A stretch of 64,000 bases of DNA from an uncultured Myxococcales bacterium (GTDB lineage Bacteria > Myxococcota_A > UBA9042), in contig CAIMEY010000017.1 in NCBI GenBank assembly GCA_903840165.1, positions 64,001 through 128,000 on the forward strand, given 5' to 3'. The notes under the pieces were generated by a model. It made no database searches and was not told where the DNA came from. It saw only the letters and a program-made list of their open reading frames with translations. This document shows, piece after piece, positions 26,602 to 36,326 of the stretch. Position 1 is the stretch's first letter. The number at the start of each line of letters is the position of its first letter. The translations under genes and the position numbers were made by a program.

Positions 26602-26964
26602 ACAATAACAAAGCCTAAGCGATTGGCAAACGTCCACTCGGTCTTGGGTAAGGGCCCTTGGCCACCCATTGGCACACAGGTCAACGGCAGGAAAAACCAA
26701 GGTCCCCCTTGAATTGCGCCGCGTCACGTGGCAAACTTCCGCCCCTCGCCGCAGCAATTGGCTCGCGGCGGGCGCAAAGCCTGGAAATCCGCAAACTTTG
26801 GCTGCAAAGCTCGAGGTTGTGCCAGAGGCGCCAAGCGGATCCGCAGCCCGGCCATGCCGGAACGCAGATTGACCAGAAAAACGTAGCGATTTCACATGGT
26901 TGCTGGAACAAGACCCCAGCCCGCGGTGACAATCACCGGATGCCACGTCAGGAGCAGTAGCGCG
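26602..26964. other. 363-bp intergenic region before rpsU
   Basis: No gene, strong promoter or terminator recognised. The rpsU Shine-Dalgarno (AGGAG) lies at its 3' end. Confidence 0.4.
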
Positions 26965-27258
26965 ATGAGCGATTTGAACGACGGATTGAACCTCGACACC
27001 AACATCAAGCGCGGCGATCGGCCCCATCGGGCATCGGCCCGCAGCGTCGAATTCCGGCCCATCGAAGTGGCGGTACAGGACGGCAACGTCAACCGCGCGC
27101 TGTCGATGCTCAAGCGCAAGATGGCTTCCGAGGGGATTTACAAGGAGTTGCGCAAGCGCCGCTTCTTTGAGAAGCCCAGCGAAGAGAAGAAGCGCCGTGA
27201 GCGTGAAGCCGACCGCCGCCGCAAAAAGGCCGTGCGGGTCGCCCGCGAGCGGACCTAA
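26965..27258 (+). CDS. rpsU: 30S ribosomal protein S21 with N-terminal extension
   Basis: S21 of 97 residues. The conserved body is EVAVQDGNVNRALSMLKRKM followed by ELRKRRFFEKPSEEKKRRE and a strongly basic tail, as in E. coli S21 (71 residues). About 30 extra N-terminal residues, containing an RGDRP segment, precede the core. S21 contacts 16S rRNA near the anti-Shine-Dalgarno during initiation. The ATG at 26965 has AGGAG upstream with rather long spacing; the frame continues to 26896 without support. Confidence 0.92.
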   Translation: MSDLNDGLNLDTNIKRGDRPHRASARSVEFRPIEVAVQDGNVNRALSMLKRKMASEGIYKELRKRRFFEKPSEEKKRREREADRRRKKAVRVARERT

Positions 27259-27606
27259 GCCAAGGCTCAGCGCCGTTCACTGCACGTGCGGTGTGCGTCG
27301 CTACCTGCGCAGATTCGCCTGACTTTCAACGGAATTGCCCGACCGAACGCCAAGCATAGGCAGCCCTTGAGTTGCCATTGCCGATGCCGGTCAGATTGGC
27401 TACAGTCGTCAAGCGTCTGAAAGTCCAGTCAAAACAGCGAATTGCCGCAACACCTGCGAAGGCGCGTGGCCGCGCTCACTGGGGTGGTCGCCCACGCAGT
27501 GCTAGCCGGCTCAGTACTTGCCGGCCCAGTGCTATTGCCGATTTCCCGTTTCCGGTGGCTGGTTTGGGCTCGCCTGGGGGCCAACATCGCCACAGACGAG
27601 GTGCCG
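27259..27606. other. 348-bp intergenic region after rpsU
   Basis: The frame of the downstream gene stays open from 27442, but no supported start exists before 27607. No terminator hairpin or other element recognised. Confidence 0.4.
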
Positions 27607-28719
27607 ATGTTCTGCCAAAATTCGTCGCTCATTTCACCTAAGCCCTTGCTTTCCGCGGAGTTGTGCTTGGCGGCCCCGCGCCGACCAGGGCTGCGATCAT
27701 GGCCGCTGACGTTGAGTCTGTGCCTGACCGCCGGGCTGCTGACCAACGCCATCCTGAGCAGTCCTGCGCAGGCCGCGCCCAAGAAGAAGGACAAGAAGCC
27801 CGCAGCCCAGGCGCCAGAAGACGCAGCCCAGCCAGCCACACCGGCTCCGCAAGCGGCTCAGCCCGCGCCTGCACCGCCGCCTCCTGCTCCTGCAGACACG
27901 GCGCCCGCCAAGTCCAAGTCCAAGCCCACTGAGCCCGCACCGGCCGCGCCGCAGGTCGAGCCACCCAGCGCCCCGGCCGCCAGCGGTTGGTCCGACCCTC
28001 GCCATGGCGATTCGCCGACGGCCAAGGTGGTGCCTACGCACCAAGGCGCAGGCGAAGCTCCCCATCTGCGTTACGGAAAGTCCTCGAATTGGGAGGGCTT
28101 CTTCCTGAACCTTAACGTCGGCTATGCCAACACGGGCGGCGTTGACGGCCCGACGATTCCTGAGCCCGATGGTGCCTCTGGCTTGACCAGCATGCGCCTA
28201 AGCAATCCCACGGCTTACGCCAAGGCCGTGACCACCAACCGCGGCGGCGGCTTGGCCGGCGCATTCCAAATCGGCTACAATATCAAGGGCTATGTCTCGC
28301 TCTGGGCCGACCTTAGTTGGCACGGCACCTGGGGCTCGACCATCGACAACGCCGGCACCGGCACCGTCGCTGCCATGATTGGCATACACCCCCTTCGGTT
28401 CTGGCGCCCAGATCTGCCTGTGGATCTAAAGCTTTATGCGGGCTACGGCATCTTCGACATCATGTACTACTATGAAAACCAGTTCCAGGTCGACGCCAAG
28501 GGCAAGGCTTGGACCGGCACCGCCCTGCCCTTCGGCTTGTCGACCGAAGTTCGGTTGTCCGAGGACGGCGTCTTTACGTTGGGCGTGGATTTGCGTATGG
28601 TTCAAGCCAGCTACAACAAGTGGATCTACAACAACGACAAGAACATTGCGTCGACGCTCACTTCGGCGCAAACAACCTCGCGCAACGAAGGCCGATTGAT
28701 GCTCGGCTGGCACTTCTGA
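27607..28719 (+). CDS. Outer-membrane beta-barrel protein with Pro/Ala-rich linker
   Basis: Predicted outer-membrane protein of 370 residues. A signal peptide (SWPLTLSLCLTAGLL to SPAQA) is followed by a Lys/Pro/Ala-rich linker of about 80 residues. The barrel then shows alternating strands (FFLNLNVGYANTGG, GGLAGAFQIGYNIKGYVSLW, LKLYAGYGIFDIMYYYEN) and ends in the C-terminal Phe of LMLGWHF, a typical BAM signal. The linker could reach into the periplasm or peptidoglycan. GAGG lies five bases before the ATG at 27607; earlier starts exist but add a long, atypical N-terminus. Function unknown. Confidence 0.7.
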   Translation: MFCQNSSLISPKPLLSAELCLAAPRRPGLRSWPLTLSLCLTAGLLTNAILSSPAQAAPKKKDKKPAAQAPEDAAQPATPAPQAAQPAPAPPPPAPADTAPAKSKSKPTEPAPAAPQVEPPSAPAASGWSDPRHGDSPTAKVVPTHQGAGEAPHLRYGKSSNWEGFFLNLNVGYANTGGVDGPTIPEPDGASGLTSMRLSNPTAYAKAVTTNRGGGLAGAFQIGYNIKGYVSLWADLSWHGTWGSTIDNAGTGTVAAMIGIHPLRFWRPDLPVDLKLYAGYGIFDIMYYYENQFQVDAKGKAWTGTALPFGLSTEVRLSEDGVFTLGVDLRMVQASYNKWIYNNDKNIASTLTSAQTTSRNEGRLMLGWHF

Positions 28720-28777
28720 CGGCACTCCGCTAGGGCCCATGGACCTGCGCTGCGCCCTGGTCTGAGGGAGAACGGAG

Positions 28778-30226
28778 ATGTCACCGACCAGGTGCCGCGC
28801 GGGCTCAAGCCGACGTGCTTACGCGCAGCCGCGAATTGTTCAAGCATCGGCCCTAATCCTGCGGATTTGCACGACGATATGCCTCCTGACCCTGGGGGCC
28901 TGCGATGACCCGACCCCGGATCCGATGGTCATCATCGGCGCTGATGCCTCGGGCGATTCCTCTGGAGATACAGCGATTTTGCCGGATACAGGGCACATCG
29001 ACGTGCCACTGGTCGATGGCGAGGTGCCGGCCGAAAAGTGCGGCAACCAAGTCGATGACAACGGCAATGGCCTAATCGACGAAAACTGCCTGCCAAAGCC
29101 CAACTTGCGCGCCGACCAATGCTGGCAGGACTATGGCCTAGTCGCCGTGGAAAAGGGCAAGAACGCAGCGCTCTTGAGCCACACGAGCACGGCCATGGAC
29201 GCCGGGCTGCTGGCCGTGGCCGTCGATCAAGGCCCGAGCCCGTACAACCACTATGTCTGGGCCAATACGCTCAAGTCCCCGTCCGGCCTCGAATTATTGA
29301 CCGGCGACACCTGGACCGAATCCCCCAACCGCGCCGGAACTGGCATTGGTGGCTCCACCATCTTGGTGGGCATGGGGTCCGAAGTCTCTGTCATTGCAGG
29401 AAAATGGCAATTCAGCTTTACGCGAACCGATGAACTACCCAGCCAGATTTTGCCTCAAGTTTCAGATACTTGGCTACACATAGGCTTGCAATGCCGCGAT
29501 CCATTGGCGGCTACGCAAATGGCCAAGCTGGACTTGGATGTGTTTTGCCTGGACCGGGTGCCGATGCCGGCAGCCGAGCTTGAGAAGTCCTTACAATGGC
29601 AACAAATTATCGCCAAGGTCAATGCCACCTGGCTGCCTGCGCACATTCAGTTGGGCACTGTGCACCTCTACGACGTGACGGGCGATGCCGGCATTAAGTT
29701 TCATTACTTGGACGACGTGACCGGCGGCGATGGCAACAATGAGCTCAATCAAGTCTATGTGGAGACAGGGAAATTGCAGCCGTCGTCCACCGCAGCAACC
29801 TTGGTGATCACCGCTGGCTTGCACGACGCTGTTGGTGGCTTGGCGGCAGCGGGCCTCTCCCAACTCGCTGGAGTTTCAGGTTTTGCGGGGTCGCGCCTGG
29901 GCGGCATGGCCATCGCCATTGACCCGGATACCTGGGCCAAGACGGTAGTGCAAGGTGCCGGGGCTACCACCGCTGGCGACATCTGGGGCGTGTTAATGGC
30001 CCATGAAATCGGCCATTTTCTGGGCTTATGGCACACCGACGAGCATGACGGACAAATGCACGATCCGATTGACGACACTGCGCCTTGTACCAAGCAGCTC
30101 AATCCGCTGAGTGCGGCGGACTGCCCGCAACAGGCGAAGTACTTGATGTTTTGGTCGCAGCCCGGGACCTTGGTGACGCCGCAGCAGATTCAGGTGGTGC
30201 GGCACAGTCCGGCACTACGGCCCTAA
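28778..30226 (+). CDS. Lipoprotein metallopeptidase, metzincin type
   Basis: Exported lipoprotein (lipobox LTLGAC near residue 42) of 482 residues. A MopE-like CGNQVDDNGNGLIDENC segment follows the Asp-rich linker. The C-terminal third contains the zinc motif HEIGHFLGLWH, exactly HExxHxxGxxH, and a downstream YLMFW that fits a Met-turn. It is therefore likely an active metzincin-type protease at the cell surface. A strong AGGGAG lies upstream of the ATG. It is convergent with the LuxE-like gene, with 50 bases between stops. Confidence 0.8.
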   Translation: MSPTRCRAGSSRRAYAQPRIVQASALILRICTTICLLTLGACDDPTPDPMVIIGADASGDSSGDTAILPDTGHIDVPLVDGEVPAEKCGNQVDDNGNGLIDENCLPKPNLRADQCWQDYGLVAVEKGKNAALLSHTSTAMDAGLLAVAVDQGPSPYNHYVWANTLKSPSGLELLTGDTWTESPNRAGTGIGGSTILVGMGSEVSVIAGKWQFSFTRTDELPSQILPQVSDTWLHIGLQCRDPLAATQMAKLDLDVFCLDRVPMPAAELEKSLQWQQIIAKVNATWLPAHIQLGTVHLYDVTGDAGIKFHYLDDVTGGDGNNELNQVYVETGKLQPSSTAATLVITAGLHDAVGGLAAAGLSQLAGVSGFAGSRLGGMAIAIDPDTWAKTVVQGAGATTAGDIWGVLMAHEIGHFLGLWHTDEHDGQMHDPIDDTAPCTKQLNPLSAADCPQQAKYLMFWSQPGTLVTPQQIQVVRHSPALRP

Positions 30227-30276
30227 CGGGCTTTCGCCAACACTTCAGAAAGACTGAGTTTCTTGACTTCGGCGAG

Positions 30277-31419
30277 CTACAAGCCCAGCAGCATCTCCAC
30301 GTCCAAACCGCAGCCGCGCCAATCGCTTGCAGCAACGCGGCCTTGCAAGATCAGGCTATTGGGGTAGTGCGGCAGATCGACGTGGCGCGCCAAATCGGCC
30401 GTCAAGACAAAGGCACACGTCTCAAGGTTGGCCAAATCCAGGTGCCCCACCATGCCAACCTCGCAAGGTGCAACAGCTTTTCCGGTGGCAGGGTCCAAGA
30501 CTACCGAACGCAGCCAAGGCGGCCCGGCGTAGGCCCCCGACCAAGCGGTGTCACCGGCCCAAGCCGCGCGCGCTGAAGTTTCATAGCGTTGACTCAGCAG
30601 TTCGGTCATGCCCAGTTCGCCGACGATAGCGCCCGGGGGCAGGCCAAGAACATCTGTAAGTTTATGGTGTTGCGCTTCACGACTGAGCTCAACGACCTTG
30701 CCCTTTGGCCCGCCAGTGTCCATCACACGCGAGCCGGCAGGCAGGACCACCGACCAGGACGGAGGCAGGGACATCAGCCACAATTCCAAGGCGATCGACG
30801 TTGCAAACAGCAGGACCGGACGGCCGTCTTGGACCGCACGCTGCAGCGCCGCGCAAGTGCCCGAGACGTCGAGTTGGGGATGATTTTCCGTTCCTAAATG
30901 GGCACTTGCACCACCATCATCCCAGCGCGCAGCCAACCGCTGGACCATGTAGCGCAGGGAGGAATGGGGCCGCGCCAGAGGGCCAGGGACCAGCGAAATG
31001 CAGCGATAACGTTGATGAGGCGCTGCGTCCGGCACCACGAAATGGGCAAAGGCGGCGTGCAGACTCAGGTCATAGTTGGCCGTGTCGCGCAGTTCGAGGC
31101 GGCCAGGCTGGCCATCGCTGGTGCCACTGGTCTCAAAGATGCAAGTCGGTGGCAGAGGCGAAGGGATCCACAACGCTGCGTGTTTAAAGGCGGAAACTGG
31201 AACTAGCGGGATATCTTGCCAGCGCTGCACGTTGGCAGGCCCCAAACCTCGGCTGCGACAAAAAGCTTGATAGCCAGCAATCTCATTGAACTGAAAGGCA
31301 AACAGTTGCAAAGCCAGGGCAGCAAAGCGCGCCTCCCCTTGGGCCGCTGAGACCTCGGGCTGCCGCGACCAATCTTCGGTCCATCGGCGAAATTGCTCTT
31401 GTAGTTCAAAGCGTTCCAC
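30277..31419 (-). CDS. LuxE-like acyl-protein synthetase
   Basis: Adenylate-forming enzyme of the LuxE (acyl-protein synthetase) family, 380 residues. The ATP/AMP-binding signature FETSGTSDGQPGRLEL lies near residue 95. Further conserved blocks are HSSLRYMVQRLAARW, LLFATSIALELWL, MDTGGPKGKVVELS, and GELGMTELLSQRYE. In Vibrio, LuxE activates a fatty acid as acyl-AMP and passes it to the reductase LuxC. No LuxC or other reductase is encoded here; instead a class III aminotransferase lies 21 bases upstream. The acyl substrate and acceptor are unknown. Confidence 0.85.
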   Translation of the reverse strand: MERFELQEQFRRWTEDWSRQPEVSAAQGEARFAALALQLFAFQFNEIAGYQAFCRSRGLGPANVQRWQDIPLVPVSAFKHAALWIPSPLPPTCIFETSGTSDGQPGRLELRDTANYDLSLHAAFAHFVVPDAAPHQRYRCISLVPGPLARPHSSLRYMVQRLAARWDDGGASAHLGTENHPQLDVSGTCAALQRAVQDGRPVLLFATSIALELWLMSLPPSWSVVLPAGSRVMDTGGPKGKVVELSREAQHHKLTDVLGLPPGAIVGELGMTELLSQRYETSARAAWAGDTAWSGAYAGPPWLRSVVLDPATGKAVAPCEVGMVGHLDLANLETCAFVLTADLARHVDLPHYPNSLILQGRVAASDWRGCGLDVEMLLGL

Positions 31420-31440
31420 GGCTCATCCCCTCATCCATGT

Positions 31441-32874
31441 CTAGCCTTGACGCGCCACGGCTTGCTCGAGGCCCGCCACCAAGGCCGCAATGACGCAGGT
31501 CCTTTGCGCAGGGGTCATCACAGCCGGCGGCGTCAGTTGAATGACGTGACCAAACACCCCGCAGGGCAACAGCAAAACGCCGCGCCTGAGGGCTGCTACC
31601 ACCGTCGCCCAAGCTACCTCTGGGGCGGGCTGGCCGTTGTGCGGATTGCGCAGTTCGACGCCCAGCATCAGGCCCTGTCCGCGAATGTCCTCCACCCAGG
31701 GACTCGTCAACGCCTCACGCAATTGCGCTTGCCACGCAAGGCCTTGAATGGCTGCCTGGTCTGCAATGCGATCGCGCAGAATCACGCGCAAGGTCGCCAG
31801 GGCCGCCGCACAGGCCAGCGGGTGGCCCAAGAACGTGGAGGTATGCAGGGCCTCGCCAGTCGACTCATGCCAAGCCGCCATGACCGAAGGCCGCCCCAGA
31901 CAAGCGGAAATCGGCATGCCGCCGCCCAGCGCCTTGCCGACGCAGAGCAGGTCCGGCAGCACCCCTACGTGTTCACAGGCAAACAGACGCCCGGTGCGGC
32001 CAAAACCCGTGAAAATCTCATCAAGAATCAGCAGAACGCCGTGGCGATCGCACAGGGCCCTGAGCGCGGGCAAGAAGCCTGGAGGAGGCAGCAATGAACC
32101 GCCACGTCCTTGAATCGGCTCGCAAAGCACGGCACCAATGGGCACGCCACCCTGGGCCGGATGGGCGATGATATCTTCGACGCGCTGCAGGACATGGGCC
32201 AACACTTGGTCTACCGCGACACCCACGGGGGGCTGGCGTGGGTCAGGATAGGGAACCCATTGGGTATTTCTCGCCAACTGACTGGCAAAAGGCGCACGGA
32301 AATCGCGGCGACTGGTGACGTCCAGCGCCCCGTGACCTAGGCCATGGTAACTGCCGGAAAAGGCAATGACGCCGGGCTTTGCTGTGGCCAAAAGCGCTGT
32401 CTTTAACGCGACTTCTACCGCCTCTGCCCCGCCACTGCACAGCACGGCATGGCCCAGATCGCCCGGTGCCACGGCCTGCAGGGCTTCGAGCAAGGCGATC
32501 CGCACGGCCGGCGGGTGCACGTCGCCCATGCCGTGAACGAGCGAAGACGCTTGTTGGCTAATCGCTTCAAGCACTTCTGGATGGCTATGGCCAATGAGCG
32601 CCACGCCAAAGGCACTGGTGGCATCGATGTAGGTGTTGCCATCGACGTCCCGCACCGCCGCGCCACGCGCACTGGCCCAGACAACCGGAAAATCGGCAGC
32701 AACTGCAGTTACATTGGCGGACTCCGCAGCCTTGCAACGCCTAAGCCACGCCTGGGACGCCGGGCCTGGAGGCAGCACGTTCAGGTCGGGCAATGCATCG
32801 GCAGCCGGCGGAATTGCAAAGGGAATCGAAGAAAGCTGCGGCACCACAAAGCTACTCGGGTCAGGACCGTTCAT
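31441..32874 (-). CDS. Class III PLP-dependent aminotransferase
   Basis: Fold-type I omega-aminotransferase of 477 residues. Conserved segments are DVDGNTYIDATSAFGVALIG, CSGGAEAVEVALKTA, AFSGSYHGLGHG, ILDEIFTGFGRTGRL (PLP Asp) and LCVGKALGGGMP with the Schiff-base Lys. The ATG at 32874 is used; a TTG at 32910, just after the preceding stop, would extend it. Neither has a clear ribosome-binding site, consistent with coupling to the upstream gene. Position between an outer-membrane protein gene and a LuxE-like acyl-activating gene suggests a shared small-molecule pathway, for instance an amine or amino acid joined to an activated acyl group. Confidence 0.85.
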   Translation of the reverse strand: MNGPDPSSFVVPQLSSIPFAIPPAADALPDLNVLPPGPASQAWLRRCKAAESANVTAVAADFPVVWASARGAAVRDVDGNTYIDATSAFGVALIGHSHPEVLEAISQQASSLVHGMGDVHPPAVRIALLEALQAVAPGDLGHAVLCSGGAEAVEVALKTALLATAKPGVIAFSGSYHGLGHGALDVTSRRDFRAPFASQLARNTQWVPYPDPRQPPVGVAVDQVLAHVLQRVEDIIAHPAQGGVPIGAVLCEPIQGRGGSLLPPPGFLPALRALCDRHGVLLILDEIFTGFGRTGRLFACEHVGVLPDLLCVGKALGGGMPISACLGRPSVMAAWHESTGEALHTSTFLGHPLACAAALATLRVILRDRIADQAAIQGLAWQAQLREALTSPWVEDIRGQGLMLGVELRNPHNGQPAPEVAWATVVAALRRGVLLLPCGVFGHVIQLTPPAVMTPAQRTCVIAALVAGLEQAVARQG

Positions 32875-32913
32875 GACGCGCTTTGTAGTGCCCGCGAGCG
32901 AGGACGGCAAGGC

Positions 32914-34119
32914 CTACCAAACTTTGACGATCAAGCGAGCGCCGACCATGAGCACGTCCGAGGCCCGGGTATTGCGCCCCGGAATCCAGTCCTGCGCCCG
33001 ATAGGAGGCATACAGGGACATCGGTATCCCAAGGCGCATCATACTGAATTCACCGCCCAATTTGACTGTGTTCTTGTCCCCCGGCAGCCAATCGCGGTCG
33101 TGCTGCCAATCCCACAGGGCGGAATTGCTGTGCCAATAGGACTGCGCCACGTGAACGTAGGTATGCGCGAACCACAGCTGCAAAAGGGGAGGAAATTTCG
33201 CGGCTTGCTTGATGTCATGGCCGGCAATCCACACGGGCCAGGTTGGACCGACCAGGGGGACCACTTCGATAAGGCCGGTAATACCATCCAAGTCGCCGGG
33301 ATCTAAGCGATATGTCCCACCAACGTAGGGGGCAAAGGTCAAAAGCAACGGCGACTGGGCACCCGTCGGCGTCTGAAAGGTCCGCTCGCGCAAGATCGAG
33401 TGATAGACGTCCACGCCCAGGCGCAGACGCGGAACACCATCAAACGTAAAAGCTTTTTCGATAGCCAAGTGCAACTCGGCATCGCCATAATCGTGCAAGT
33501 CCCAGACCCGGGTCCCGCCGGCGACGAGTTGCTCCGGGTCCGGATCGCGGCCCGTGGGCAAGGCGAATTGTGCTGTAATTGCCGCATCTAGCCCAAGGCT
33601 GCGCAACAGCCCGACCTGAGGCAACCGGTAGCGCGCTCCTAGGACCATGTCAGCCAACACCCCGTTATTACCAGAGAAGTTGCCCGGCTTGTTCTGGCCC
33701 ATGGACTTGGCCCAACCCCAGAAGTCTGCCTCGGAATACTTGCGGCCCATCTGCGGTTGATAGACGCCAGGAATCCAACCCAAATTCGGGTTGATCGACG
33801 ACGAAGTGACTACCGGCAGGGCCGCGGCCAAGGTCAGGTTCTCCAAAACCCCAAGCTGCAGCTGAGTAACCGCAATATTATAGACCACATGCGGCTTAGC
33901 CGTGATCGTGCCTTGCAGGCCTCCCCCGGGCTCATAGCGGTCGATGCCGCGAATCAGCGGTTGGGCTTGGCGGTTGTCATCCCAACGCACATCGGTGACC
34001 GAATGGGCCATGGACCCATCGAGCATGAGCATACCGGGCGGCAACACCACAGTATTGCTGGCCAACGCCGTGACGGGAACAATCAACGCGAAAATCGTGA
34101 GGAGATAATGAGGCTTCAC
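32914..34119 (-). CDS. Outer-membrane protein (transporter-like barrel)
   Basis: Exported protein of 401 residues with a signal peptide ending TALA near residue 19. Repeated amphipathic strands such as VVYNIAVTQLQLGVLENL, MVLGARYRLPQ, DAAITAQFALPTGRDPDP, RLRLGVDVYHSI and SDVLMVGARLIVKVW suggest a beta-barrel of roughly 12-16 strands; the final residue is Trp. Resembles OmpA/FadL-like or transporter-type barrels, but the family was not identified. Its ATG overlaps the stop of the C45-like gene by 4 bases (ATGA), so the genes are translationally coupled. Confidence 0.7.
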   Translation of the reverse strand: MKPHYLLTIFALIVPVTALASNTVVLPPGMLMLDGSMAHSVTDVRWDDNRQAQPLIRGIDRYEPGGGLQGTITAKPHVVYNIAVTQLQLGVLENLTLAAALPVVTSSSINPNLGWIPGVYQPQMGRKYSEADFWGWAKSMGQNKPGNFSGNNGVLADMVLGARYRLPQVGLLRSLGLDAAITAQFALPTGRDPDPEQLVAGGTRVWDLHDYGDAELHLAIEKAFTFDGVPRLRLGVDVYHSILRERTFQTPTGAQSPLLLTFAPYVGGTYRLDPGDLDGITGLIEVVPLVGPTWPVWIAGHDIKQAAKFPPLLQLWFAHTYVHVAQSYWHSNSALWDWQHDRDWLPGDKNTVKLGGEFSMMRLGIPMSLYASYRAQDWIPGRNTRASDVLMVGARLIVKVW

Positions 34120-36032
34120 TTCATCTCCATCAACGAATAGGTATCAAAATTGCCGTCCGTCGCGGGCACGGTGCCGGCGGCGGTGTGCAGACGTCGTTTG
34201 GCTGGCTCAAAAACCACAGCCGTCATCGAGTCATTGCGGTCCACAAGGTCCGGACGCCTGAGCAACGCGATTGCCGAATCGACAGCGAACTTGCCATAAT
34301 GACTGGCAATTTCTGCCGCCATGGCGTCGCCCGTGCGCACCGATGGGAAATAGTAGCTGCTCCAGAACCTTTGAGGGCGAATGTCGTACAAAATCGTGAC
34401 ATTGAGGTCATTGGTCAAAGCGCGAAAATGTGCGCCGATCTGCAAATCGTCCGCACCAACGCTGGCCAAGGCCCGACCGTAGGCATCCGCGGCCCCGGGT
34501 TCGCTGGGATCGGGCCCATACTGCCGCGCCCCGGTGGTCCCGAGGATATTGCTGTCGACCTCGAGCACGCGCATGGCACCAGTGGCATCTACCAATAAGA
34601 AATTCCAGCCAAAGCTGTGTTTTAGCCCAGCTAACAAATCGGCACCGGCAGCGACGGTCGACGCACCGTCCAGGGCTTGACGCAGGGCAAAGCCGACTGG
34701 GACGCCACCAGAAAGAAGCTTAGCCTTCAGGACATTGCGGCGCACATTGTCAACCAATGGATTATTTAATGTGTCCGAATGGTCGATGGCGATAGCCAAC
34801 CCGTCCTGATTCATCCCTTCCATGCCATAGACCAAGCCAGCCCAGCCAATGGTCACAACGCGCTTGCCCGGGGCCAAGTCCTGCACCAAGACCACCACAT
34901 GGTCATGGGCAACGCCTGCATCGAGCAGGGAAAAATGGTGTGCAAGCAAGGGATTGCCATCCGCCGTTGCTGTCCCGCGCAGGGCAAAGCCATGGGCAGG
35001 GGGCTGCGTGGTGCCATCCCAGAAGCCGCGATTGACCACTTGCCAGCGGTGCAGCGCAGAATCCTGAGTGGTCCAGGTCAGTTGCTCTGGACGCATTGCA
35101 TGGGCGTGGGCGGGAGGCGGCTCGGCGGCAATGGCCAAATCGCTGGCCTCAATGATCATACTGATAGTCTTGCCTTTTTGCAGGGGCACCGGCGGCGTCC
35201 AGGTCACGCGCAGGTCAGCGTGTTCGCCCGGGGCCGCGGTCGACCAGGGCGCGATCTGCAGGTTGGGACTATTTTGGTCGTAGACAATATTGTCTACCAA
35301 AATGCGCACCTTGGCAGGGTCTACGCCATCCGAATCGGACAACTGAAGGGTCAGGCTGGCATCGACCGGCAATTCGACCAGCGTCGCCGTGGGAGACGCG
35401 GCATAATCCAAAGTACCTTCATGGGGTTCATCGGTCAGACCGTCATCGTCATTGTCGCGACCATCGGAATCACAAGCTGGAATTCTCATGGAAACAAGCG
35501 CGGGTGCACCGACTTGTTGGAGAAAATAGGTGATAGATCTTGCGCCAAGTGTGGTATCTAAAAAGGTATTTAGCACCAAGATATCTTCATACGCCATGCC
35601 CGAACCGTCGGCGACGCCGTGCATTTCGTCAAGGTAGGTTTGCGGAATAGATTTGGCTAGTTCGCGAGCGCTTTCCCGCAGCAGCAGGTTGCTGAATTGC
35701 CCGTTGCCATACTCTGCGCCTTTGTAAACCTGCAATACAGCTTGAATATCATGCTGTTGGCGATTCAGATAGGGCAACAGCGAAGTGCTGAGCATCCGCG
35801 TGTAAAAGGAGCGAATCTTGGCCTGTAGATGCTGGCCGTGCTGCAGGCCGCGCTGGTAGGGCGTGCCACTGACAACCACGACATCGTACGGCGGCGGCGG
35901 CTCGGCGCGGCTACAAGCACCTGATATAACAAGCAAAACAGCAGAGTTAGTCAGGATAGCGCGCAGCCCAATCTGCCTGCTCGGCGTCAATAGCCAAGCC
36001 CGCAGGCACAAGTCCTCAATCACACAACACAT
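34116..36032 (-). CDS. C45-like (acyltransferase/Ntn-hydrolase) lipoprotein lacking the usual Cys
   Basis: Exported protein of about 638 residues with the lipobox-like VISGAC. The frame matches the C45 peptidase/acyl-CoA:6-APA acyltransferase family: YQRGLQHGQHLQAKI, EMHGVADGSGMAYEDILVLN, then GTATADGNPLLAHHF, GWAGLVYGMEGMNQDGLAI and NNPLVDNVRRNVL. The N-terminal nucleophile Cys expected before the F-A-x-x-G-x-ATADG strand aligns with Ala346, so autoprocessing by the standard chemistry is doubtful. Residues 187-345 are an insertion with CDSDGRDNDDDGLTD and an Ig-like section. The start is uncertain: ATG 36032 is chosen because upstream codons run into the divergent ccmC gene. It is the first gene of the operon ending at 30277. 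Confidence 0.65.
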   Translation of the reverse strand: MCCVIEDLCLRAWLLTPSRQIGLRAILTNSAVLLVISGACSRAEPPPPYDVVVVSGTPYQRGLQHGQHLQAKIRSFYTRMLSTSLLPYLNRQQHDIQAVLQVYKGAEYGNGQFSNLLLRESARELAKSIPQTYLDEMHGVADGSGMAYEDILVLNTFLDTTLGARSITYFLQQVGAPALVSMRIPACDSDGRDNDDDGLTDEPHEGTLDYAASPTATLVELPVDASLTLQLSDSDGVDPAKVRILVDNIVYDQNSPNLQIAPWSTAAPGEHADLRVTWTPPVPLQKGKTISMIIEASDLAIAAEPPPAHAHAMRPEQLTWTTQDSALHRWQVVNRGFWDGTTQPPAHGFALRGTATADGNPLLAHHFSLLDAGVAHDHVVVLVQDLAPGKRVVTIGWAGLVYGMEGMNQDGLAIAIDHSDTLNNPLVDNVRRNVLKAKLLSGGVPVGFALRQALDGASTVAAGADLLAGLKHSFGWNFLLVDATGAMRVLEVDSNILGTTGARQYGPDPSEPGAADAYGRALASVGADDLQIGAHFRALTNDLNVTILYDIRPQRFWSSYYFPSVRTGDAMAAEIASHYGKFAVDSAIALLRRPDLVDRNDSMTAVVFEPAKRRLHTAAGTVPATDGNFDTYSLMEMK

Positions 36033-36326
36033 CCACCGGGGCAGTTGGGCCATGGGGTCCTGGGGGCAAAGGGTCGCAGCGGGGCACCCTTGCGGTGTAC
36101 CACCGGCGAACAATGGCGGCAATCCCAAAACCGGTGGCCGTCCCACTGGGCACGGCCCTGGCAACGGCCATGACAGAGGCAGTCGCGGCCAACAACACAG
36201 CATAATCATAGACGACCCAAGCGGTGCGCTTGGCATTTGCGACGGAGAACGCCACACTGGCGCCGCATTCGACCGGGATCGCCGCGTTGGCCTTCGATCC
36301 CGGCCGCCTAGCCTGACAGCGAGCCC

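Noticed and set aside
34779-35561. 260-codon plus-strand frame over the C45-like gene
   Set aside because: Antisense shadow with no start signal.
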